DNA of 64,000 bases, taken from the NCBI GenBank assembly GCA_023078555.1, contig CM041199.1, positions 1,178,001 through 1,242,000 on the forward strand, in the 5' to 3' direction. Position numbers and translations under genes: made by a program. Positions 22,001-38,020 of the stretch are shown piece after piece. Position 1 is the stretch's first letter, and each line of letters starts with the position of its first letter. The DNA comes from Ulva prolifera. Its lineage: Eukaryota > Chlorophyta > Ulvophyceae > Ulvales > Ulvaceae. Under the pieces are notes generated by a model, which worked only from the letters and a program-made list of their open reading frames with translations, made no database searches and was not told the origin of the DNA.

Positions 22001-25000
22001 CCTGTACAATCAGCTGTACAACTCCTGTGAGCATATGATGGCATGGACAAAGGCAGCGCAGAGCGCACCGGCTGCAGCTGAACTTCACAAAGCCGGTCCG
22101 CGCCCGCGGCTTCAGCGCCAGCAGCTGTCGGCCCAGATTCAGGTCCAGCTCCAACAGAGCGCCTCCGGCAGCGGCCTTTCGTGTCCGGGTCGCGGCCAGC
22201 GGCTTGAACGCCCACGCTGGATGGCGCGGCCTGAACGTGTCAGCCCCTGCAGGCGCACCATCGGTCTGATGTGCGGTTTGTGTGCCCCCCATGCGAGCGC
22301 TCTCCATGCTTTGCGAACAGAACGCAGGTATTAGACTTCAACGCAGACTGTCACATGCGGGGGCACCAGTGTCTTGCACGCACCAACGTCACTGTTTCGC
22401 CTCCTGAGGTCCTGCGTTCGGTGCACGGTCTCGCGCGCAGGCTGTGCCCGCTGTGAGCTGGGCTTGCCATCGCCCAAAGACGCTGTGGACGCTACCGCCG
22501 GGTGCAGCTGGTCAGGAATGTCGTCCACAGCATGCACAGCACGTGCGCCCTTGACGTGCGGGGGAGGTTGTGGCGCAGGAACCCAGGCCCCCCCCTTGGG
22601 CCGGGGTCGGAGGGCGCCGTACTTTGGGCACAGGTCAGTCATCGCTGAATCTGCATACCAGTACACCACGCCAACGTGAAAGACGGCGTGTGTCGCCTGG
22701 GCGAAGACGTGAGGCAACGTGATTGAAACTGTCACACGAGGCCTTGGCCTGGTGAGGGCAACCTACTAGCTTAACCCAGATGTGTCAGCTACAGCAAAAT
22801 GACCGGCCGCTCAAGCAAGCAATCCCAGACCATGAGGCTGGCAGGCGCAACTCACACACAACCATGACCGCTAGCTACACATCTACAGCAACGACAATGG
22901 GCGTGCTGAATTCCGGTGTTAGAGCACAGCATGCATGCGCAACCGCAGAGGCCGCACCCGTGCTGCGCACGGGCAGGTCAGCCCTCCTGTCGGCGCTCCC
23001 AGGCCGCGCCCAGCGCGCGCAGCGCGGCGGCTGCCGCGCGAGCCGGTCCTGCGCCCGCGCCGGCTCCCGCAGCTCCACCGACGTCACCGAGTCTCCTCCA
23101 AAGCTCCTCCGCGCCCGCGAGCCAGCCGCCGCCGCCGCAGGCTGCGCACGGCCCGCCGCCGAGGGCACTGCGCCGCCGAGGCGCGCAGCCGGCGCGGTGC
23201 GTATCCGCGAACACCTCAGCATGGCTTTCGCGTCGTCGTAGCTCCCCGGTCCCGGCGCAGCCCGGTCGGCGGCGCTGCGCCGGCCAGCGGCCGGCGCCCC
23301 CCGCCTCCTGTGGCTGCTGTGTCCACGAGTGCGTCCATGAGTGCACACCTCAGCGGCGCCCGGCCCCACAGGCGGGCTGGTAGTCCGCGCTGGCTGTGCG
23401 ACCTCACAGCAAGCATTGGACACAGGCAAGCCCCCAGTGAGGTCGGCCGCCCGGCGCGGTGACACCGGCTGGTGCTCCAGTGATAGCGGCGGTGCAGGCA
23501 TCGCTTGCGCAAATGCATGCTGGCCGGCGGCCGGGGCAGCCCTGGCGGTCGCGGCAGCGGTGGGTCTCTCGCGGCGATGGCTGCCTGGGGCGGGGGCTGT
23601 GAAGCTGGATGCTGAGTCAGCGAGCATGCCGGCGCGCCGCGGCCGCCGGGCGAATGTTGCGGCCGGCGTGTTTGGCCGGGTGTATGAGATACTGGGGTTG
23701 AGCTGAGGTGGTGGAGAGGTGTCGGCGGGGCGCCCGGCTCCCGACGCGCGGAGGGGGGGCTGGGTTAGTGGGGCAATTGTGGCGCAGGGGGTACGGAAGC
23801 GTGCCCAAGCCTCACTGCCTGCATGCACTAGCACTGCAGTACTTCCACCTTTGCAGCTTTACGTGTGTCCTGATGTGTCCTGGAAAGGATGCATGTGGGC
23901 AACACGCAACCCTGTGGCATCAATTCATCGTCCGGGGAGTGCATGGACACCATCAAGAGGCCACCGTGCATGTGCAACGTATGCGATAAATTTTTCAAAT
24001 CATACATTCTATTTGTGCATTTCCACAGCGGTATGTATGGGTGATCAACATGCTATTGTGCACATCTGCACAAGTGGTCTGGTTACTTGTAGCCTGGCCC
24101 TTCCACATACCGGTACATGCAATGTATAAATGTGGCAAAGAGACACAGCACTCAGACACCTGTACAGGCGGAGGCTGTCGTAAGATGCCATGCGTGATCT
24201 GGATGTCGTTGGCTGCACTCTATCTGCCAGGGGTGTACATCACTTCGACAGCTGTGCAGAGCCTGGGGCAGCAGACAATACAGGTTAAGATGCCTCACCT
24301 GGTGTGGTATCTGCTTTGTGCTTGCTGGGAGGGCCCGCCGTGAGGTCAGGTGTAGCTCCTGGGGAGGGCCGGTTGGGCCTGGCTTCCCATCGTGGAGCAG
24401 ACCCGAAAACTGCACTGCTATGCTTTGGGAGGATTGCTGCGGAGGGTGTGATCGGGGCGACGGCTGTCGGGCCTGCTCTGGTGCCTGTGTCAGCGAGCCC
24501 GCATCTCGCTGGTGAGGGCTGTCGTGCGCAGCTTTCTGGCGCTTCTCCATCCAAGCTCTTGTCCTTGGCACAGCATTCAGATGGTCTGAAAGCGGCGTCA
24601 TCTTGATGCTCAGGCAGTTCCGATCGTGACATGTTCGCTTCTGCGCCCGAAGTCCGGCAGGGACTGCAGTGGTCATTGCTGTGACTGGGTGTGCTTTGGC
24701 CATCTGCTGATGCAGGCTGCTGTGTTTCAGGTGAAGGCTCAGCATGTGTCGGTTGCAGCAGCGCGGCAGATTCAGCTGCAGCAGTTTTTACGCTGTGCTG
24801 TACCTCTTCTTTCTGGGGTACCGGTTTTGTGCAGGCTCGGAGAGACGTCCCGAACGTGGCGCAGGGGCCGCGTGGCAAAGTGGAACACTGAAACGCCGGA
24901 GATGGGCCGTCTGAGAGCACGAGTTGGCCTGTTGTGGAGCTAACATGCTGCTTATCAGAGCTGATCGCGGGACGTCCTATGTTCCGCTGATTTTGAGCAT

Positions 25001-25259
25001 GCGCTCTTCCGAACACAGTGACTGGCGATCTCCGGATGACTGCTTTGTCAGCATCAGGGGCAGCAAAGCTGAATGTATGTGGCATATTCTTGCTGTTGAC
25101 ATCGTCTGTACAGGGCCTGGCACTGCGACATGGCATGCGGGCACGTTTTTGTTGCTTGTCCGTGGGGACTGTCGGTTGTTCAAGTATCTGGGTAGGGGCC
25201 TTGTCGCCTGGGAACACTGCATCCTTTGACGCATCGTAGCCTGCGTAGCGGAATAGCAT
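16026..25259 (-). CDS. SHIPPO/STPG-like PGPG-repeat protein, probably ciliary
   Basis: Exons: 24299-25259 (ATG at 25259), 22958-23818, 22384-22650, about 22069-22246, 20892-21382, 20008-20385, 19410-19704, 18735-18966, 17860-18201, 17564-17699, 16726-17051 and 16026-16266, about 1570 residues. Most junctions keep phase. Two do not close: the fourth exon's 3' border, and the end of the gene, where either a further exon follows the GTGCGC donor at 16025 or translation runs on to a stop at 15810. Sequence signs are APGPGSYDD (exon 2) and LGPGSYDP (exon 6), plus many spaced FG or AF-type motifs (TFSFAAP, TVFGRA, AVFGSAP, PAFSFAQ) in Pro/Ala-rich low-complexity sequence. This layout resembles SHIPPO (STPG/ODF3) repeat proteins of axonemes and sperm tails. 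The axonemal role is inferred. The exon at 20892-21382 (GVQYTPYDAM...) has no repeat and could be a distinct domain. Confidence 0.5.
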
Positions 25260-26150
25260 TAGTGAAAATTTTCTTATCTTTGCTGCGTGTTATTCAGTGT
25301 CATGGCTTTGTTACGAGGTGCATCAGTTTGCATGGTCGAGCTGGGGTCCACAGCACAGTTCGTCGACATGCGGAAGGACCCGCCAATATAAAATCAGCTG
25401 AGATGGACACAAACCACGATCATTGAACTGCTGGAGTTGACTGGTTTCTGGTCGCTGGCGGAGCCATTGCACGACGATAGGCGCGACGCTTGCGGCCTGA
25501 AAGTCAGCACTTGCGCTCAAAAATTGATCAGAGAAGCTCAAATTTACATATTCATCTGTAACTGATGCATATTACTGTCGCGGCAAGAGCACTGGTGCCA
25601 CGTGCCTGTACAATGGCTTTGGAGTCCGGAAAACTCATGAGTGCAATATGATGGTTTTGTCGCAATTGGCGCACTAAAGGCTTTTTGAACTTGTAGTCCT
25701 AGAACATAGGAAGATTTTCTGTTTGTTAGCTGCTGAGTTGGGTCGTAGCAATTAAGCAGGGGCACGGGGAGGTCATGTATAACACAGCCAGCCCTCACGC
25801 ATGACAGAGAATAACGCGTAGCATATGCCAGCTGCACCAGGGGAACATGCAATTACACATTAGTATTAGAGGTGTTTCATGTCCATGTGGCCTGCAGCTG
25901 GCCAAGTACATACTGCACACAGATGCACCGTTCTCATGCAAGGTGCACTCAACATATGCATGACTGCTGAAGCACCTGTGATTTCATAATTCACTCAGCT
26001 TCAAGCAGGCAAGGATCGAGATACGCCAGTTGCGAACGTCATTGCATCCACCAATTAACACTGGAGTGACGTGCTTTGATGAGTTGTTGCTGCAGCCGAC
26101 TCCAAGGCTGCGAGCTGACAGCCACGCAGCATCAAATGCAGCACACATCA
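25260..26150. other. Intergenic, SHIPPO-like promoter side
   Basis: This lies between the start of the SHIPPO-like gene and the stop of THYN1, both minus strand. TTACA at 25853-25857 (TGTAA on minus) is a candidate THYN1 poly(A) signal about 300 nt past its stop. Nothing else was recognised. Confidence 0.4.
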
Positions 26151-27795
26151 TTACGATTCATCTTGATTCTCAAGACTCAGCACGAAGTCCCACTCGTCTT
26201 TGGTGACGTTCTGCACCGAGAGCCTGGCCGTGGTGAACAGTTGCATGCCTTTGATGGACCCATCCTTGTGCTTCTTCAGTTCCTCGAGCGTAACAACTCT
26301 ACTCAGTTTTCTCTCCTGCGCAGAGTCGATTGTCGTGTGTCAGACATCATATTCTCAAAAATGTTCTCAGAAGACAGTGTCAGTCCCCAGCACACTGCGA
26401 TGACAAGCATGCTGTCTGTACCGGCCACCGTGTGGGACCAAAGCAATTTATAAAAAAAACCATGACACCTTTCCCGCTCACACGTGGCCGAATACGTGTG
26501 ATTTGCAAGCGAACAGGATGAAAGGGGGAGAGGATACATACAAACTTGATGTCGACCATGGACCACTTGGGGTTATCTTCTGAAGCCTTCGAGTCATAGT
26601 ACTTCGACTTGGGATCGAATTGTTCATTATCAGGATACGCCTCCTTCACGATCTCAATGATTCCGGTAACGCCCGGCACTTTGCATGCGGACTGATACAT
26701 GAATGCTCGCTGCCCGACCCGCATTGCCCGCATGATATTTCGAGCTCGGGCATTCCTCACTCCTTCTGCAGCACAAGTCACACTGGTATGTGCCTCCCAG
26801 ACGTGCTGCGCAGCTCAAAGCGGTGCTATCACTCAAAACTTTCCAACAGAAGCTCCACAATGTGATAAGTCAAGCATGCCGTGCATCATACTACACCGGG
26901 CAAGCAGGCTGTGCACCAAGGTCAGGTTGACTCCAGGCTGATGGCATCCGTGTGGCGGGTCACTTGCGCCTGCATTGAAGCGCATCTCTCCATCATGCAC
27001 GGAAGGCATGAAGTGGAATGTTCACCTCTGCAACAATGCTTGAGGCAGAACCTCCGAACTGCCTGTTCTTCGTGATCGCCTTGCCCCCCAAGTTGACTGG
27101 CCATAATTTTGCGGGAAGGCTATCAGTAAGATTGGCTACGGGCGCGACATGAGTCTTGCAAGATCAAGGATCGGCCGGGGCGGCTGACAGATGCCGCTGC
27201 AGACAGGGAGGCAGGTGTTCAGTGTGCGAGGCAAGGCCAACATCGCTGGCGCAGTGAGCCTGAAGACACTGACAGACCGGAATCCAACGCCGGTAGCGCA
27301 ATTGCGTATACAGTGCTCCTTGCTAGTCTATTAGTCCTGCAAAGTAGCCGAGACGCACCCCAGCAGGTGGTCTGATCTTCTTCTTGCATGAGATCATCGA
27401 TGCTGTAGTCTGACGGCTCGCACTTAATCAAGTAGAACTCACTAAAATCCTTTGAGAAGGCAGTATCTTGTTTGACGTCTGTCTTGCATTGTTCTTCCTT
27501 GATTGCAGCTGGAGGAGTGGCAAGCTCTGCTGGTTGCAGGCTGGATTCAATTTTGATTTTCTTCGCGTCAGACTCTTCTGCACATGCTGAAGCCGTTAAT
27601 TTCTTTATAAGCTTGTAGCGCATAAATTTAAAGAATGGGTGTGTGTGATACGTCACGAGACATCTATCCATGCTGGGGCCCAAACGAAGCCGCAGCAAGA
27701 ACACAATTGCTCATGTAGGCAACCATTAACGTGCACAAGGAATGAGAAGCGGATAATTTCTCACCCTCTAGCTTCTGCAGTCGCTTGGACCTCAT
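26151..27795 (-). CDS. THYN1: THYN1-like EVE-domain protein
   Basis: Small EVE-domain protein. The family is thought to bind modified bases in nucleic acid, but its biological role is unsettled. Exons: 27765-27795, 27359-27577, 26542-26765 and 26151-26315; phases agree and give 212 residues from the ATG at 27795. The fold signature is clear: FYLIKCEPSDYSIDDL, TTCWEGVRNARARN across the exon 2/3 junction, FMYQSACKVPGVTGI, VKEAYPDNEQFDPKSKYYD, KWSMVDIKF, and then LSVQNVTKDEWDFVLSLE near the end. A Lys/Glu-rich linker precedes the domain. The frame is open upstream to another ATG near 27856, whose product would begin with a basic, acid-free stretch (LCTLARLPGRSLTIMRSKR), a possible organelle presequence. 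The start is therefore uncertain; the family is not. Confidence 0.9.
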
Positions 27796-28067
27796 TATTG
27801 TCAATGATCTGCCTGGAAGACGGGCTAAAGTGCACAGCTTGAACGTGCACGACATCGCAGGATAGATGCTGCAGCCCCACACTGAAGCCGGCTTAAAGCT
27901 TGAAAGGGGCTCACATGCTGTCGTGCTTGTCGCGAAGGCCCGCTTGGGGGACGCACGTGTTCTCAGGTGCACCGCGCGGGCCCAGCGCGGTGCAACAATA
28001 CAGCAAAGTGGCAGTCATGGCGGTTCATATATTACGCGCACACACACTATACTGATATTCAATGATG

Positions 28068-28072
28068 TTACA
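28068..28072 (-). terminator. Candidate poly(A) signal TGTAA
   Basis: TTACA on the plus strand lies about 117 nt beyond the uL23m stop at 28189. The spacing suits a green-algal TGTAA polyadenylation signal, but it is a short motif. Confidence 0.35.
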
Positions 28073-28188
28073 TCTGCGAGATTGAAATTAACAAATCTAC
28101 ATCCGAGCTACTGTCATTCTTAGCACTAGCGACGGCCAGTGATGGATGTTGGCAGGGGGCGTCCAGTCGACCCTGTTGTGAACACTAT

Positions 28189-28847
28189 CTAAGAAGACTT
28201 GGCAATCTGTGTCGAGCGTTCACTAGCTGTCGATGCAATGGGGAATACCCGGCCTGGTGCAAACTGAACCCAGACCTTCTTGAAGTCTGGCGTTTGTGTA
28301 AGGATCCGTGTGTTCTGTGCGACGGTTCTTCTCTTTTTCTTCCCCTGAATGATAACAGTGTCTACAGAGACAACTGGAAGATTATATACCTTTTCCAAAA
28401 ACTCTCTGATCTCTAATTTGCCGACATCTGGCGTTGTCTTAAACCGAGCCTGCAACAATGCACAGCCAGCTGTCAAGTCTGAAACGGTGAGTCTCCCCCG
28501 CAAGGATCGGAAAACGATTCACTCCATAGACAATTGTATGATCACATGAGTATATTTGCATTTGCGGACATCGGCAAACAGTGTCTGTAAGCGCCAGGCC
28601 ACGCAAGATCGCCAGAGATGAAACACTGCACTGTGCACAGCATGCGCTTCACGAACGGCCCACACGAAGCTGTTACGCTGCTAGTGTAGCACATATATCG
28701 TTTAGAGCGTCTTACCTCTGAAAGATCGCCGGTGCGGGTGAGTGTTCGGTGCTCGGTGGGCGACAGCGGGTACATCACTAGCTTGATGTTGGGAAAGAAA
28801 GTGGGCAGTCGCTGCCACAGCATTCGAGCACGACTTACCCCAGACAT
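28189..28847 (-). CDS. MRPL23: Mitochondrial large-subunit ribosomal protein uL23m
   Basis: Protein near the exit tunnel of the mitochondrial ribosome. Two exons, 28716-28847 and 28189-28449, join in phase 0 over an intron with GTAAGA and TTGCAG ends, giving 130 residues. Exon 1 has FFPNIKLVMYPLSPTEHR, like the plant mitochondrial L23 opening. Exon 2 has FKTTPDVGKLEIREFLEKVY, NLPVVSVDTV and GKKKRR, the typical uL23 helix, strand and basic loop. A second ATG lies directly upstream at 28850 and an internal one near 28823 (MLWQRLP); GTAAGT just inside the first codons could be a cryptic donor. The gene lies about 0.4 kb upstream of THYN1 on the same strand and is divergent from the ADH3 gene. 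Confidence 0.85.
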
Positions 28848-28850
28848 CAA

Positions 28851-33192
<4,342 letters not shown>

Positions 33193-35022
33193 CTGAAGCA
33201 GACGAGCCAAGGTGGGTCAGCTAGCTTGAGAGCTCGAGTAGCTGGCTCCGTTGTCCGCAGATGCCTCGAGGTGGCGCAGCTCGTGTGAGGGCTCGAGTGG
33301 CTGGCTTCAAAGCCAGACTGTGCCTACGGAGCTTGAGCAGGAGGAGTCAGCAGCTGTTGCAAATGCCAGGACCGCTGACGCAATTACGGCGACTGCTTGA
33401 TCTGGCGTGGTGGTCGGCAGGATTGCATGGCTCAGCAGGCAGAGGGCTGGAGGGCGTGCCTGGGGATGAAGGCCTTCGTTGAGTGGTGGCTGGAGGTGCG
33501 TTGGTTGAGCTGCGCAGCGACTTCAGGGTTCTTGTGCGGCCGTGTGGTTCGTTGCTTTGAGAGTGTCTGCGCTTTGTGCAGCTGGCGAGGTGATGGTGCG
33601 GCTGGAGGGCGCGGGGGACGGTGTCTGATGTCCTTGATTCTATCAACAACGTTGACGTGAGCCCTGTGAGGGCTCTCTGGGCGTGGCCGCCCGCCGAGTG
33701 GAGTGCTACAAGCACTTGCTCTGCTGGAGGATGTGGATGAGCGAGATGGTGGTTTGCGAGGGTGCGGAGGGCGCAGGCCGTGGTCAGGAGACTGGTATCA
33801 CAAGAGTGTGGTGGTGCTCTAGCTACGCCACGACAAGATCGTGTGGTCGCAGCAGGCCGCTGTGCAAGTGTTGCAAGGACAAAGCAAGGCAGGCAGGCAG
33901 CGGTGCATGTGTGAATTCATGACACCGAGTGGCGTGCAATGGCACCGGGCCACACGCAGTGGAGATGCGCAGTGGCCAAGGGGTGTACTCACGCTGCACC
34001 GGCGATCGATGATAGGCAGCAATTGCTCTGCGCAGGGCTGCCGGCCTGAGGCACATGCTGGGCAACGGGTGTGGGTGAGAGGCCGTGACGGCGCTGGTGG
34101 CCAGGAGGGTGCTGGTGGAGGTGGACTCGTACGGTCTGACAGGCAAGTTCGACTGACAATGACCCCCTGAGACTGGCGCCTTTTTAAGAATGGGTAGCTC
34201 AGTGTTGACACTGCTGTGTTGATTATCTGTTTATGTTTCAAAGAAAAAGTCGGAGAGGCAGGGGGCAGCGCGGGCAGCGCAGGCAGCGCGTACTCCCAGC
34301 TTGTGTAACCCACTCAAACCTGTAGTGCCCCCAAATTCAAAATACATTCATGTTGTATGATACAACGTCGTCAAGTCAGCCCAGCCTCTCTGGTGCATCG
34401 TGTCACGTTACCTCAAGGCGAGCCACTGACGCCCCCACAAGTGCATGCCAGCTCTCAGCAGCGCCACATGGGCGCGTTTCTGCCCACGACCAAAGCGGCG
34501 AAGCCCATCTCCCGCCGGGCGCCTGAGCGATATGTAAAGTAAAGTAAGCCTCGATTTACTGAGCTGTATTCTGGAGAGGACGCACGCGTCAATGTCATCG
34601 GCCATAGCTTGCCTGGCAGACATACAAAGGCACAGACCAGAAAGGGCAACTCCGGTTGGTTGCGGGCGGGCAAACATGCTTTACGTTCAATGAATCTGTA
34701 TCCACCTCTGCAGCAGAGTCTCAATTGACGGGATTCACAGGGCGCCCGTTATTCCTGGCGTCTCTCTGTCACAAGCCTCAACATGAGGTCCACATTGGGA
34801 CTGCTCAACACACCGGGGACACAGGACTTCTTAAGATCAATTGAGACAGAAGGCAGTGTACGAGATCGAGAGCATTGCACACGTTGTGGGCTGATCACGT
34901 GGCCTTCCATCCTCGAATTTCAGGTATACCTGAAAGGCGGCCACATCGCTGCTGGACTTGTGCAATGACTGACAGTCAACGCCGTATGACACCCTTCGTA
35001 CGTCGTATGTCGAACACGTCAT
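33193..35022. other. Downstream of ADH3, no gene recognised
   Basis: This region carries the ADH3 3' UTR and unexplained sequence. Two degenerate copies of a GCTCGAGTAGCTGGCT-like segment occur at about 33231 and 33290. Open frames on both strands are short and show no family. TGTAA occurs near 34306. Confidence 0.4.
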
Positions 35023-36610
35023 ACTACGTACTAACCCCCCCCCGTAGGTGGTACCGCATTTTGACGACGTGACCACGCGGCATGACGCCCTCCTGACACC
35101 CGCAAGCATCACTAATGCACCATCTCCGCGGCCTGACAAGCCAACATTCGCGCGTGACGGCCCGGCTCGTGTGCGCTGCGCGTGCGGACCGGCCAGTGGG
35201 CAATCTGCGTGCGCCGGGCAGTACCGAGTCCCGTTCCGATTCAAACCCACATCAAATCAATCCATTGTATAATAAGATGCTTTGGTGGCAGGCTGCAAGG
35301 TGTCTACTTGACCCGTGCGCCACGGGGCATCGAGTCTATCAGCGCCTACCGACCTGTCGAAATGCGCAGCCACATTGACACAGAGCGCAAACAGGCGCAC
35401 CCGACGACACTGTCCATTAAATTAGAGCGATATTAAACTTTTTGTCGCAGCAGATCGTGTCCAGGCTGCCTTCATTTTTAGTGACAGGCCTGGGCTACAT
35501 GCACGCGGTGTGCGGGCTCCAGATTCCAACCCGCTGCAGCCGTACACCGCACAACTCTCCCACATTGATAGATTAATATCATTGTTGCATCTTGGAATCG
35601 ATTTCAGCTATGACGTGGCACCTCAGCGGCCGTTCTGGATCCTGGAGTTTGCAACAGCTATTTGACACTGCAAGCAGGTTGGTGCGCTACGGGCAAGGCC
35701 GGAACTTAAACAACCAGTCCGTATGTAAAGATACTCGCTTCTGTGAATGATATTAGTCCGACTCGCTGGCGTCTCGTCGCGATTCTAGGTATCTACTCTC
35801 TGTCAATGTGCACAGTGGATGCCATACATGGTGAGTCCATCCCCCCGGAGGACAGAGCACCAGCGGAGATCTCGTCATCTGCGCACTCAGTGGCATCTTC
35901 GCAGACACCGTCATTATCAGCATCTTCAATTTGGGCTGGTGCCTGTGGGTGCTGTGCAGCTGCACCATCAGAGAAGGCTGTGCCCTGCTCTTGATAGTAT
36001 ACAACCCGCTCTACCTTATATCTAGCAACCAGCTTCCTGAATGCTTGAACGATAGGCCGATTTCGCTTGTTGGTGGCTGGTGCTGGAGGCATTGCTTTCC
36101 TTTGTTGTTCAGCACGCTGAAGTGCTAGCCTAGCCTCCTTCAGTTGCTTCTTCCGCGATCTCATCGCAGCCTACGCTGTAGAAATCTAATTAAATCTCTA
36201 CTGCGAGAGTTACGGCGAAGATACAGCTCGTGATCCTGCGTCAACGCCACGAAATCTGCGACACAGCATGCAGGCGACCAAAGCTCCGCAACACACAAAG
36301 GCTGTAGCACACGTGGTGATAGGCAAACGATACATACATGCTGTGTCTTATATAGCTAGGCTGTGCATTATATGCGGTACCGCTGCTTATCGGCGCTCTT
36401 GTGGTGGCTTTCGTGACGATGCATCCGCGGTGCACTCGACAGCTCTGAATTCGAATCAAACGTTGACATTTCGCGAAAGTCGCCTTGTCAGGCCACGCAA
36501 TAGGTTATTTCTGGGTACTTACATAGGAATAACCTGCGGTCTGAGCGGCGGCCTGACCTCAGTTTTGCGGGACCGAATTCGGGCCCTTTTGGGGGGGGTT
36601 AGTACGTAGT
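35023..36610. mobile_element. Candidate 1.6-kb element with 20-bp terminal inverted repeats
   Basis: ACTACGTACTAACCCCCCCC at 35023-35042 is perfectly inverted at 36591-36610. Similarity decays on both sides, with a weak CGTCAT/ACGTCA match just outside. A 20-bp perfect inverted pair 1.6 kb apart suggests a non-autonomous DNA transposon, or two oppositely oriented copies of a repeat end. No clear target-site duplication was found. One minus-strand ORF lies inside. Confidence 0.4.
35793..36164 (-). CDS. Hypothetical 123-residue protein inside the inverted-repeat element
   Basis: An ATG-to-stop ORF. The N-terminus is Lys/Arg-rich and helical (RSRKKQLKEARLALQRAEQQ), followed by IVQAFRKLVARYKVERVVYY and an acidic C-terminal half with several DD, ED and EC pairs. 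I recognise no family. It lies entirely within the candidate element and could be an element gene, one exon of a larger gene, or a chance frame. Confidence 0.3.
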   Translation of the reverse strand: MRSRKKQLKEARLALQRAEQQRKAMPPAPATNKRNRPIVQAFRKLVARYKVERVVYYQEQGTAFSDGAAAQHPQAPAQIEDADNDGVCEDATECADDEISAGALSSGGMDSPCMASTVHIDRE

Positions 36611-37754
36611 ACGTCATGTACATGAATGCAGTCAGAAAAGATGAAGTATATGTTGATGGTCGTCCCGTGGCATGGCACCCGTGCACATACAGGATGATAC
36701 GTGTATCAGCCATGTCCAATGTGACCTCTACACCGTTGGCGAATCATACCGTACGCTAGGTGCAGGGGTTCACCTGTTTGGGGATCTGTGGAAGGAGACA
36801 TTTGCACACGTGCCACTCTATACCGTATGATCATACATACAGGCCGCTTGATGACATAGTGAACACAGTGTTCAACACACAGGCTTGGACGCAGAGTGGA
36901 GGGACAGGACTGTCCTGCAAGCATATGTCCCAGCATAGCAGTGACCTCAATTGCATGACTGTTACGCCTGCCATCAAAGCCGTCCCGTGTTTGGGACAAG
37001 AGATTGATAATGAGGTTGATGACGTCTGTCTAAGATCTCTTGGGAGAGTACATGGGAGGGACACCATCACCATGAAGAGATGGCGTGTTGTGGCGCTTTG
37101 AACATGGGATAGCCTAGACAAGAATGATGTCTCAGTGGCCAACTCCGACATGGTGCTGGAAGTGGTCACTATGATACACCTGTGCAGCAGACAAACCCGA
37201 TAAATCTGGGATTCGCTGGCACACTTACGGCTACACCTAGCAGCCAGCACAGGCATGCGGCTCGAGCGGTCAGTACATCGGCGGACCCAGGCTGTGCTGT
37301 GAGGCTCGTGTGAGGATGTTGTCATGATCTTACAAAGGCCCTGAACCAGGATGGTTCCAAGGCAGCTAGGCATGTGAGTGGCCTAGACAACACAAGCTTA
37401 TGAGTTCAAGTAATAGGGAGTAAGCTGAACTAACTGTCACCATGCGAATTGATGCTGTCTTAAGTGCTAATACAATGCCCTAAAGTACCTATGAGAACGC
37501 CAGTCTTGCTTGATCTTGACTTGGTACTGCTTGACTTGAACTTGAATCTTGTATCTTGATATCTTTATTACTTTAAATGCACCATCTTACACTCCCTTTC
37601 AACACCGCACCGCACCGACGCCTTTGCTTCTCCTTACATGCTCATAACACAGAGCACTGCCTATTCTTCACTGTCAGCTCGGCACGTCACAACATAGAGG
37701 CCGTTCATCCCGATGTAATTGATAGTATTTTAATTTCGTTCTCAGCCCCAATCG
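36611..37754. other. Between the inverted-repeat element and the retrotransposon
   Basis: No recognised gene. The plus strand is open just past 36617 for about 48 codons (YMNAVRKDEVYVDGRPVAWH), with coding-like composition but no family. A minus ORF at 36831-37373 (180 codons) is Ser/Thr-rich and unrecognised. TGTCATGATCTTACAAAGGC at 37320-37339 recurs at 37981-38000. Confidence 0.35.
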
Positions 37755-37976
37755 GCCGAGCTTCCTCAAGGATGAGAAGGCTTATGAGCACTGCAACTAC
37801 ATCAAGCAGAGCAGAGACAAGCGTGCGTCCGAGCTGATGGCACGGCTGAGCGCACAGTCGCGCATGCATGCATGTGCAGACGGATGCACGCAGCGTGAGT
37901 GCATTTGCGCGCAGCTGCGCTGGCTCGAGCAATGCTAGCAACGAGCATGGCTCAGTTACATAGCTAGGCCACGACA
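37755..37976 (-). repeat. 222-bp direct repeat, candidate 3' LTR
   Basis: Identical to 47320-47541 except for one base (GTCCGAG versus GTCAGAG). In element orientation it begins TGTCGTGGCC, so it has the TG of an LTR start, but the other end (GCTCGGC) lacks CA. It lies 44 bp beyond the pol stop, where a 3' LTR is expected. Confidence 0.6.
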
Positions 37977-38020
37977 TTCATGTCATGATCTTACAAAGGC
38001 GCCGATGGGGCCAGCGTGCG

